DNA from: Sphingobacterium thalpophilum
GTDB lineage: Bacteria > Bacteroidota > Bacteroidia > Flavobacteriales > Flavobacteriaceae
Reading direction: 5' to 3'
Length of the DNA stretch: 11,737 bases
Assembly (NCBI GenBank): GCA_943328865.2
Contig: CALQBR020000011.1
Coordinates: forward strand, 1-11,737
Numbering within the stretch: position 1 is the stretch's first letter; every line of letters begins with the position of its first letter. Positions 1-6,451 of the stretch are shown piece by piece. The translations under genes were made by a program, and so were the position numbers. Below the pieces are notes generated by a model, which saw only the letters and a list, made by a program, of their open reading frames with translations, was not told the origin of the DNA and did not search any database.

Positions 1-336
1 AAAGTGGCGATTTAGAAGATTAATATCAAATCAAAGATCTTCAAACAAATCTTGTAGTTTATCAAAACCCAACTTACAATAGTTAATACCGTCTATCGCT
101 GATCATAAACTGACAAAAACACTTTCGGATTTTTAAATTAAACCCATTAAAACGGCATGACCCTATTCTTATATTCCGATTACACCATTTCGGTGTGGTG
201 TTTTTTTGCTTCCATTATAAGTATTATGATATGGAATATCATGAAAAATATAAAATAGCTATTTTAGTATAAACGATTGGATTAATTGAAAATTATAAAA
301 AGCAATTCCCTATAAAATATTTTTTTATAGTAATTA
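1..336. other. Gene-free left edge with plus-strand terminator and AT-rich dyads
   Basis: No convincing coding region is seen on either strand. Plus frame 3 gives a short open tail ending in ...SGDLED at a TAA (21-23), which might be the C-terminus of a plus-strand gene starting outside the window, but six residues cannot support a call. A plus-strand terminator at 179-207 fits an upstream plus-strand gene. Three AT-rich inverted repeats follow: 226-232 with 236-242, a 16-bp perfect palindrome at 251-266, and 310-317 with 323-330, just beyond the stop of the minus-strand gene ending at 337. In DNA this AT-rich such dyads occur by chance, so no function is assigned. Confidence 0.5.
179..207 (+). 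terminator. Probable rho-independent terminator (+)
   Basis: ACACC (182-186) can pair with GGTGT (192-196) around a 5-nt loop, extended by two G-U pairs and one A-U pair. Alternatively ACACCA (182-187) pairs with TGGTGT (196-201). Both folds run into seven T residues (201-207). The T-tract orientation fits a plus-strand transcript whose gene would end at or before the left edge of the window. On the minus strand no U-tract follows the stem. Confidence 0.6.
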
Positions 337-690
337 TTACTCATTACCATCATAACGCTCTGGAACCTGAGGGTCGTATAGTGGACATTTGAATTCTTCT
401 AATATATCTACTAAAAGATCCATTGATTTTCCTTCTGTTCCATAACAATCAATTTTAATACTTTGCGGTGTGCTTCTAATATGAAATGCTCCTGGTCCAT
501 GCGTGTTTTTCCAACTATTCTCATCTACTCTTTCCCATTTTGAGAATAAGGAGTTGACTCTATTAAGAATTAAAGTAATTGGAAGCTCTTCCAAACCTTC
601 AACTTCCTGTTGCTGTTCGATAGCCTCGCAAACTTCTTGATGGTTCAGATAAATTCCGTCTTGATATCTCCAAAAAAGTAATTCGTACAT
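337..690 (-). CDS. Small cytosolic protein of unknown function
   Basis: This 117-residue protein has an ATG start at 690 and a TAA stop. It has no signal peptide, no membrane segment and no cysteine-rich or catalytic motif I recognise. It begins MYELLFWRYQDG, has a mid-region rich in aromatic residues (WERVDENSWKN, GPGAFHI), and ends acidic with PLYDPQVPERYDG. It looks like a complete, compact alpha/beta domain. Size and composition would suit an immunity-type or other small accessory protein, but I do not recognise the family and no toxin gene is adjacent. It starts 94 nt downstream of the purM stop on the same strand. No TAnnTTTG box lies in that gap, so read-through from purM is possible. 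That it is a real gene rests on the clean frame and protein-like composition. Confidence 0.75.
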   Translation of the reverse strand: MYELLFWRYQDGIYLNHQEVCEAIEQQQEVEGLEELPITLILNRVNSLFSKWERVDENSWKNTHGPGAFHIRSTPQSIKIDCYGTEGKSMDLLVDILEEFKCPLYDPQVPERYDGNE

Positions 691-784
691 TTTATATTCA
701 TTTTTAAGCTGATCCCAATTGGCTCATTAATTACCCTCAATTAATCTTTACATGGATTGGCTTCCAATAAGAAGAACCATTTCA

Positions 785-1963
785 TTAATATTCAAAAACG
801 CCATACGCACTGGTAATGGTAAGTTTTTTATTATCGGCTGCTTCTACTCTTCCTACTATTTGGGCATCTACGTCAAACGATTTTGAAATCGCTATAATAT
901 CTTCAGCTATATTTTCAGGTACATAAATTTCCATTCTATGCCCACAATTGAAAACCTGATACATTTCTTTCCAATCAGTTTTAGATTGTTCTTGAATCAA
1001 CTGAAATAAAGGAGGAACTGGGAACAAATTATCTTTTATTATATGCAATTTTTCTACAAAATGTAAGATTTTTGTTTGTGCACCACCACTACAATGCACC
1101 ATTCCGTGAATACTATCGGATTTGTATTTCTCTAAAATCTTTTTGATAATTGGAGCATATGTTCTCGTTGGCGATAATACTAATTTTCCGGCATCTATTG
1201 GAGAATTTTCAACTTTATCTGTAAGTCTTACTTTACCAGAATAGACTAAATCTTGAGGAACCGCAGCATCATAACTTTCTGGGTATTTTTGAGCCAAATA
1301 GTTATCAAAAACATCATGTCTAGCGGAAGTCAACCCATTACTACCCATACCACCGTTATAACCTTTCTCATAAGTTGCCTGACCAAAAGAAGCCAATCCC
1401 ACGATAACATCTCCAGCCATAATATTAGCGTTATCAATTACATCACTGCGTTTCATCCTAGCGGTAACAGTTGAATCTACAATAATAGAACGAACAATAT
1501 CTCCCACATCAGCTGTTTCGCCACCTGTAGAATGAATGGTAACTCCAAAAGTTTTTAGCTCTGAAATTAATTCTTCCGTACCATTAATAATTGCTGAAAT
1601 TACTTCAGAAGGAATTAGATTTTTATTCCTTCCGATAGTCGACGATAATAAAATATTATCAGTAGCCCCTACACACAATAAATCATCGATATTCATGATT
1701 AAAGCATCCTGCGAAATGCCTTTCCAAACTGATATATCTCCTGTTTCTTTCCAATACATATAAGCCAAGGAGGATTTAGTTCCAGCTCCGTCGGCATGCA
1801 TAATAATGCAATAATCTTCGTCTTGGGTTAAGTAATCAGGTATTATTTTACAAAAAGCCTGCGGAAACAAACCTTTATCAATATTTTTAATGGCATTATG
1901 GACATCTTCTTTGGAAGCCGAAACGCCTCGAAGTGCATATCGTTTGCTAGTATCTGAACTCAT
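785..1963 (-). CDS. purM: Phosphoribosylformylglycinamidine cyclo-ligase (AIR synthase), long Bacteroidetes form
   Basis: The enzyme converts FGAM plus ATP to aminoimidazole ribonucleotide, a cytosolic step of de novo purine synthesis. The 392-residue product shows PurM/AIR-synthase superfamily signatures: ADGAGTK near residues 57-63, NIDDLLCVGA at 91-100, GGETAD at 147-152, GSNGLTSARHDVF at 207-219, then SPTRTYAP and HCSGGAQTK. It is longer than the roughly 345-residue E. coli enzyme, and the whole sequence, from the RYALRGVSASKEDVHNAIKN start onward, matches the form I know from Bacteroidetes. The ATG at 1963 is preferred. An in-frame TTG at 1990 would add nine residues, but that TTG is the last three bases of a TATATTTG -7 promoter box. 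Some annotators call this family only AIR synthase related protein, so the exact reaction is slightly less certain than the superfamily. Confidence 0.9.
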   Translation of the reverse strand: MSSDTSKRYALRGVSASKEDVHNAIKNIDKGLFPQAFCKIIPDYLTQDEDYCIIMHADGAGTKSSLAYMYWKETGDISVWKGISQDALIMNIDDLLCVGATDNILLSSTIGRNKNLIPSEVISAIINGTEELISELKTFGVTIHSTGGETADVGDIVRSIIVDSTVTARMKRSDVIDNANIMAGDVIVGLASFGQATYEKGYNGGMGSNGLTSARHDVFDNYLAQKYPESYDAAVPQDLVYSGKVRLTDKVENSPIDAGKLVLSPTRTYAPIIKKILEKYKSDSIHGMVHCSGGAQTKILHFVEKLHIIKDNLFPVPPLFQLIQEQSKTDWKEMYQVFNCGHRMEIYVPENIAEDIIAISKSFDVDAQIVGRVEAADNKKLTITSAYGVFEY

Positions 1964-1987
1964 TATTTGAATTGTGTTGTTATAAGG

Positions 1988-1995
1988 CAAATATA
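1988..1995 (-). promoter_or_regulatory. Candidate -7 box for purM
   Basis: On the minus strand this reads TATATTTG, an exact match to the Bacteroidetes -7 consensus TAnnTTTG. It lies 24 nt upstream of the purM ATG at 1963, giving a leader of roughly 15-20 nt. No clear -33 TTG is seen at the usual distance; the place where it should lie is occupied by short GAATTNN tandem repeats (1997-2023). Confidence 0.55.
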
Positions 1996-1996
1996 G

Positions 1997-2023
1997 GAAT
2001 TTGAATTGCGAATTACGAATTAC
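1997..2023. repeat. Short GAATTNN tandem repeat
   Basis: Four consecutive GAATT-containing units (GAATTT, GAATTGC, GAATTAC, GAATTAC) lie immediately upstream of the purM -7 box. The last two units are identical 7-mers. The tract sits in the expected -33/-7 spacer of the purM promoter. It is too short to say whether it varies in length between strains. Confidence 0.5.
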
Positions 2024-2138
2024 AAAATGTGATTTTTATAAAGAAAAAGGTATCTTTAAAATGAGGAACGATTTTGTAAAATACAGAGAAGATTTTAGTA
2101 AAAGATTTGCTGTTAGCTTGTTTATTATTTACCAACAT

Positions 2139-2984
2139 TCATAACAGATTATTCCTACTCAATTTTTTTTTTAAAATCTGAATATCAACCCTTCTATTTC
2201 CGCTGCGTTCATCTTCATTTTTTTCTGGAATTGAAAATATTGGTCTTGTTGTTCCATATCCTTTATATGATAATCGCTTTTTTTTGATGCCATTTGATTT
2301 TAAAAAAGCATAAACTGCATGAGCTCTTTTAGTTGATAAATCATTCAAATCAAATGGCAAACAGCAATTATGACCTTGTATTTCAATGTGTATATTTCTG
2401 TTTGTTTTCATAAATCCTACTAACTCATCCAAACCCTCTTTTGATTCAGGCGAAAAAATGCAAGAATCAAGATAAAAATTCAATTTATCTATATTTAACC
2501 TATTTCCAACTTTTATCATTTTAGTTTTTTTATCAACCAATATTTGATGTAAAACTGTTTTTTTTATTTCTTTATTAATATTAATTTCTGAAGGTATAAG
2601 TAGGTGTTTTTTAGATTTCTCAAAAAAAATAATTACTTTTCGGTTTTCATCTTGATTTTCTGAGAGTCTAAAGAGCTTGCCAAAGGCTTTGATCTCGACA
2701 TTGTCTGCAAATTTGATAGAATTATTTTTTAAATTCCTAATTACTGACTGTGCCCTCTTTAAAGACAAGTCATCATTATAATCAATCGATCCAATTTCAT
2801 CTGAAAATCCATAAATCTTTAACACTTCAGATTCTTGATTACCTTTTACCCAATCATTTAGGCGGCTTAATGAAGTTTCGTTTAATTCATCCAAATTAAA
2901 ATCAAAGAAAATATGAAATTGGTCTTGCGCTTGAATTAAAAGCGGAAAAAAAAGAATAAAGAAAAAAAGTATATTATTTTTCAT
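2139..2984 (-). CDS. Periplasmic protein with two OmpA-like domains, last gene of the curli operon
   Basis: The 281-residue precursor has a signal peptide of about 20 residues (hydrophobic NILFFFILFFPLL, then IQA|Q) and two OmpA/MotB-type peptidoglycan-binding domains. Domain 1 (about residues 23-121) has FSDEIG followed by YNDDLSLKRAQSVIRNL. Domain 2 (about 168-270) has NDLSTKRAHAVYAFL, GYGTTRP and a canonical ERSGNRRVDI end. In domain 2 the usual GxxDxxG loop is replaced by GHNCCLPF, so its ligand contact may differ. No N-terminal beta-barrel is present, so the protein is probably soluble in the periplasm. The ATG at 2984 places the signal peptide at the N-terminus; an in-frame TTG at 3008 is less likely. 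It starts 37 nt after the upstream lipoprotein gene. An inferred role is tethering the curli secretion machinery to the cell wall. I see no strong terminator after it. Confidence 0.85.
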   Translation of the reverse strand: MKNNILFFFILFFPLLIQAQDQFHIFFDFNLDELNETSLSRLNDWVKGNQESEVLKIYGFSDEIGSIDYNDDLSLKRAQSVIRNLKNNSIKFADNVEIKAFGKLFRLSENQDENRKVIIFFEKSKKHLLIPSEININKEIKKTVLHQILVDKKTKMIKVGNRLNIDKLNFYLDSCIFSPESKEGLDELVGFMKTNRNIHIEIQGHNCCLPFDLNDLSTKRAHAVYAFLKSNGIKKKRLSYKGYGTTRPIFSIPEKNEDERSGNRRVDIQILKKKLSRNNLL

Positions 2985-3021
2985 GATTAATGTGTTTTCA
3001 ATATGCAATTAAAAAAGTCTA

Positions 3022-4506
3022 TTATTCCCAATCTGGCATGGTTGCATTTGTATACAAGATTGTTCTAGAGTTAATTAATCCAATGCTGAATTTTACAATA
3101 TTCCGAATAGACAAACCATCATTAGAAGTATTCACAAAAATTAAATCCGCTTCATTAGGTGAGAATCTCACATCCAAATCATTGGTTCCATTAGGTCGAT
3201 TTACTGAAACTTCACTGGTTGTATTAGTGCTAAAATTGTGTATATAAATCCTAGTATCTAATTGTCTATAATCACTGCTCTCAAAACCAGAATTATCTTT
3301 AGTAAATAGCAATTTTTGATTATCAACAGAAAGGTTCAAACCTCCTACAGCACCGTTAACTCCAGACAATATTCTATCAAGAACAACTCCTGCAATAGAA
3401 ATCGTATAAATCTCAACACTATAGCCATTATTGTCGTTTGTCTTTAATGCAATAGTAGAACCATCGATACTCCAATCACATTCTGAAATAAACTTGCCAT
3501 TTGGTGTTTTATAAATCATTGTTAAGCCACTTCCATCTCTATTGATTCTGTATAACTTATCAAAATAAGGATAAATAATTTGGCTCCCATTTGCACTCCA
3601 AGAAAAATTAATATAATCATCATTGAATCCAGCGATAGGAATACTAGAAGTCACTTTAAAGACATCTGAGCCATCTGAGTTCATCGTGTAAATATGTCCT
3701 TGAGCACCATCCGTTCTAATAAATGCAATTTTACCAAATTGGGTGTTTTTTCTAGGTCTAAAGCTATTAGTTTGAGAACTGGTAATTTGCAATTGACCTC
3801 CATCATCATCAGCTGTAAAAATAACATTATTATTCCCTATTTTCCTGACAAACAAATACCTAGAATTAGGAAATTCTTGTGTTTTAAATGAAAATATTTG
3901 GCTAAAAACAGGGGCATTGATACCATCTGATGCAGAAACCTGCCAATAATATTTTGTACTATAATTTAAATTTGTAATCGTTAAGGTTGTAGTTTTAATA
4001 TCAGCATAGGTGACTATTTGATTATTATAATCATTTCTCAAAATCAGTTTATAGGATAAAACATCTTCGTCTGGATCGGTTGCAGTCCATTTTAAATTTA
4101 AATTGACATTCTGATTTTCCGCATTATCTAATGGGGTAGTAAGTATTGGCGTTGTTGGTGGAAAATTATCAGCTGTAGAAATTTCTAATTCAAAAACAAC
4201 TTCTGAACTATTATTTGAATTAACACTAACACTTTCGAATTTAGTCAAATATCCATTCTTTTTTACTTGAAATGAGTAGTCTCCATTAATTACTCCTGTG
4301 ATCACAAAATTACCTAATGCATCAGTAAAAACAGTACTCGAATTTGGACTCGAAGAAACCCTGGCGTTTGCAATTGGCTCAAATGATACTGCGTCTACAA
4401 CTCTTCCTTTTACAGAACCCATAGCGCCTTCTTGAAATTTTTCTTCACTACAAGAGAAGATCAATACCATTAAAATGAGTCCGAATATTTTTTTTAAATA
4501 TTTCAT
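3022..4506 (-). CDS. Curli-operon lipoprotein: carboxypeptidase-regulatory-like, FN3 and TolB-like propeller domains
   Basis: The 494-residue product has a lipoprotein signal (LIFSC, lipidated Cys19). In order it carries a carboxypeptidase-regulatory-like beta-sandwich (about 30-110: GSVKGRVVDAVSFEPIANARV, TDALGNFVITGVINGDYSF), a fibronectin type III-like domain (about 116-209: PPTTPILTTPLDNAE, WTATDPDEDVLSYKL, YYWQVSASDG), and a TolB/PD40-like beta-propeller (about 215-494) with blades such as IYTMNSDGSDVFKVT and LYRINRDGSGLTMI. No enzyme active site is visible. After Cys19 comes SEEKFQE, acidic and resembling the Bacteroidetes lipoprotein export signal that sends lipoproteins to the cell surface. 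The gene lies 32 nt behind csgG. I infer a surface scaffold or accessory factor that works with the CsgG pore or the emerging fibre. It has no counterpart in E. coli curli operons. Confidence 0.85.
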   Translation of the reverse strand: MKYLKKIFGLILMVLIFSCSEEKFQEGAMGSVKGRVVDAVSFEPIANARVSSSPNSSTVFTDALGNFVITGVINGDYSFQVKKNGYLTKFESVSVNSNNSSEVVFELEISTADNFPPTTPILTTPLDNAENQNVNLNLKWTATDPDEDVLSYKLILRNDYNNQIVTYADIKTTTLTITNLNYSTKYYWQVSASDGINAPVFSQIFSFKTQEFPNSRYLFVRKIGNNNVIFTADDDGGQLQITSSQTNSFRPRKNTQFGKIAFIRTDGAQGHIYTMNSDGSDVFKVTSSIPIAGFNDDYINFSWSANGSQIIYPYFDKLYRINRDGSGLTMIYKTPNGKFISECDWSIDGSTIALKTNDNNGYSVEIYTISIAGVVLDRILSGVNGAVGGLNLSVDNQKLLFTKDNSGFESSDYRQLDTRIYIHNFSTNTTSEVSVNRPNGTNDLDVRFSPNEADLIFVNTSNDGLSIRNIVKFSIGLINSRTILYTNATMPDWE

Positions 4507-4538
4507 ACAAGGATTTATATTTTTTTAGTTATTATTAG

Positions 4539-5921
4539 TTAAATATTTTTTTTAATTAATTTACTTTTTTTTGCTTTTTTAAGATAAAAAGTCATCCCTA
4601 TTCCAAATCTCCAATAATAATCATCTCTTTTTCCAGCGATTTTATAATCAATATCATCAGAAAAAGTCATGTTTTGTTCTCCAAAAACACCTATCCCAAA
4701 TCGATCAGACACTAAATATTCAAAACCGGCTCCGTATTGAAACTTCAAATGAGTATCGGTTGCTGTTTTAAACCCAATACCACTCCCCATATATAAATAA
4801 GGAGACAACTGCCTAAGGGGCAAAATAATAAATTCTCCATTCAAATCGATCGATTTATAAGTATCCTTAAACCTGTTTCTATTGGAAAGTTCAAAAACAC
4901 TTGTTGAAACATTAATATTAAAATTGGGTTTTATGAAATATTTCAAACCTAATTTTGCCATTGGCCTGGAAAAGGAATTAGGTAAGTCCCCATCAATTGA
5001 TGCCGCACCTCCAGATAAGCTAAAGGCAACTGTTCCTCTTTTTTCAATTTCTTTTTTTTTATGATCTAAAGGAGAATCTGAATCTTCTTTATCAATATTA
5101 TAATTGTTAATTAGTTCCGTTAATTCCAAAACAGGGGCTGTAGATTTCCAAATATCATCCATTATACCCTCAACGACTAAGGAATGCACAGCTTTCTCAA
5201 TAGCTTCAGTAACTGCTAATTGAATAGGCTCATTTTTAGTGAACCCCGTTTCTACTTCAAGAAGCCTTTTAAAATTAACGTATTTGAACAAACTAGCGTC
5301 AATTGCCTGCGATAGAATGGTTTTAGAAACATAAATCGTCTTTAATATCTTTCCATTGGAAGTAGAGACTAATCTCAAATAAATAGTCACGCGATCTTGT
5401 CTATATTTAGTTGAAGCTCCAGTTCCAAAATATCGAGCTCCAAAACCACCGGTCATTATATTTGTATCATAAGAAACTATACCTCCTTCTAATAGTACCC
5501 CTGCATAAAGCAAAGGGGTTAACTGAGGTTCATTAGGATTTGGTGCTTTCAAATATTCTTGCCTTGTAGAACGAATTATATTTCTTTCATTGAGTAAATT
5601 ACCTAAATTTTCTCTTTCTATTGGAACAAACCATTTAGAATCCTCAAGTGCTTTTATTAAAATAGAAGTCGCCCCTTGTGTAACAGCAGTACTAAATGTG
5701 CTACCAGTCTCAGAAGATTTATATTGACCTGTCTGATCTCTAAATTTGTAGACCCCTACCACAACTTGTTCTTTAGCAGGTGGCAAGTTTTTCAAATAAT
5801 TAGAGGCTGGCGTTCTTGATCCTATTGCTGCATCCTCAACAGTTACAGGTTGGTTTAAATAAGAACTACAACCGGAGATAATAATTAATAACAATAAAAG
5901 TAATATTTTTGATAGTCTCAT
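4539..5921 (-). CDS. csgG: Curli secretion channel CsgG with extra C-terminal beta-barrel-like domain
   Basis: CsgG is the nonameric outer-membrane lipoprotein pore that exports curlin subunits. The lipobox is ISGC (Cys18). Residues about 50-260 closely follow E. coli CsgG: RDQTGQYK, FSTAVTQGATSILIKALEDS, NLLNERNIIR, GGFGARYFGTGA, and LLEVETGFTKNEPIQLAVTEAIE. The product is 460 residues against 277 in E. coli. The extra region begins with a charged linker (about 261-295) followed by about eight alternating hydrophobic/polar strands rich in aromatic residues and glycine (296-448), ending GIGMTFYLKK; this resembles a small outer-membrane beta-barrel domain. In the pore loop the conserved Phe is kept (Phe76), but the Tyr and Asn of the E. 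coli eyelet are not, and the loop is one residue longer. Residues after Cys18 (SSYLNQP) lack an acidic surface-export signal, consistent with periplasmic-side anchoring. The start is the only ATG that gives the signal peptide. Confidence 0.95.
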   Translation of the reverse strand: MRLSKILLLLLLIIISGCSSYLNQPVTVEDAAIGSRTPASNYLKNLPPAKEQVVVGVYKFRDQTGQYKSSETGSTFSTAVTQGATSILIKALEDSKWFVPIERENLGNLLNERNIIRSTRQEYLKAPNPNEPQLTPLLYAGVLLEGGIVSYDTNIMTGGFGARYFGTGASTKYRQDRVTIYLRLVSTSNGKILKTIYVSKTILSQAIDASLFKYVNFKRLLEVETGFTKNEPIQLAVTEAIEKAVHSLVVEGIMDDIWKSTAPVLELTELINNYNIDKEDSDSPLDHKKKEIEKRGTVAFSLSGGAASIDGDLPNSFSRPMAKLGLKYFIKPNFNINVSTSVFELSNRNRFKDTYKSIDLNGEFIILPLRQLSPYLYMGSGIGFKTATDTHLKFQYGAGFEYLVSDRFGIGVFGEQNMTFSDDIDYKIAGKRDDYYWRFGIGMTFYLKKAKKSKLIKKNI

Positions 5922-6008
5922 AAATAGATAATATTTGTTTACATCCGATATATTGCCACACTTTGTTTGATCAATTATATTGGCAAGTGAATTTTTTAAA
6001 AAAAATAT

Positions 6009-6428
6009 TTAAGGAATGATTACTTGAGTTTGTTCACCTGTAGTAATATCTAAGATATCTACAACTAATCCATCGCTAGAATTGTAAATATCAACCGACA
6101 AACTGCCAAAAACATAAGTACCTTCAGACATGCTTCCGGTTCCAGTTCCAACACCAGTTCCAAATTGATCTTGAAAAAGAGATCTTGACAACTGATTTAA
6201 TAATTGACCATTTAAATTTTCTGTGAATCGCTGTAATTCTGATTTTTGTTGGTAGTTATTGACTGGAGCAGGATCTTTAAATAAATTTTGAGAATCCGCT
6301 GAATTCAAAAGCCACTGATAATTAAAAGTATCCCCGCCAAAAGCTGGATTTCTTGGTTTATAAACTAAATCTTGGGCTTGGATTGTCAAAGACAAAAAGA
6401 AAATGAATAATAAGTTTAATGTTTTCAT
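6009..6428 (-). CDS. csgF: Curli assembly factor CsgF
   Basis: CsgF is secreted through CsgG, plugs into the pore neck with its N-terminus and presents the nucleator at the surface. The 139-residue precursor has a signal peptide ending IQA|Q (about residue 18). The mature N-terminus carries the family hallmark RNPAFGG (26-32), then LLNSADSQNLFKDP, very close to E. coli RNPNFGG and LLNSAQAQNSYKDP. The C-terminal half keeps the pattern Y.F..L.VDI....DGL.V.I.D..TGE.T.V. The E. coli constriction residue Asn17 of mature CsgF aligns with Phe35 here. A Gly/Thr-rich insert (GTGVGTGTGS, about 91-100) sits between the halves. The start is ATG at 6428, 23 nt after csgE, and csgG follows after 87 nt. Confidence 0.95.
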   Translation of the reverse strand: MKTLNLLFIFFLSLTIQAQDLVYKPRNPAFGGDTFNYQWLLNSADSQNLFKDPAPVNNYQQKSELQRFTENLNGQLLNQLSRSLFQDQFGTGVGTGTGSMSEGTYVFGSLSVDIYNSSDGLVVDILDITTGEQTQVIIP

Positions 6429-6451
6429 TGATTAGTAGCTTTTTTGCAGAA

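Noticed and set aside
3..23. A possible C-terminal tail (SGDLED then TAA) of a plus-strand gene at the left edge
   Set aside because: Six residues are too few, although the downstream plus-strand terminator is compatible with it.
251..266. A 16-bp perfect palindrome TAAAATAGCTATTTTA and neighbouring AT-rich dyads
   Set aside because: In DNA this AT-rich, about one such palindrome is expected by chance in a window of this size, and no gene start is nearby.
1253..1763. Two open frames on the plus strand opposite purM
   Set aside because: They are antisense to a conserved enzyme gene, with compositions that do not look like real proteins.
1964..2138. A terminator at the end of the curli operon
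   Set aside because: Only a 5-bp AT-rich stem near 2041-2058 is seen, with no proper U-tract, so termination here cannot be claimed and read-through into purM remains possible.
2061..2144. A 27-codon plus-strand mini-ORF (MRNDFVKYREDF...) between purM and the OmpA-like gene
   Set aside because: It is very short, has no promoter box, overlaps the end of the OmpA-like gene, and resembles nothing I can name. It might be a gene remnant, but nothing supports that.
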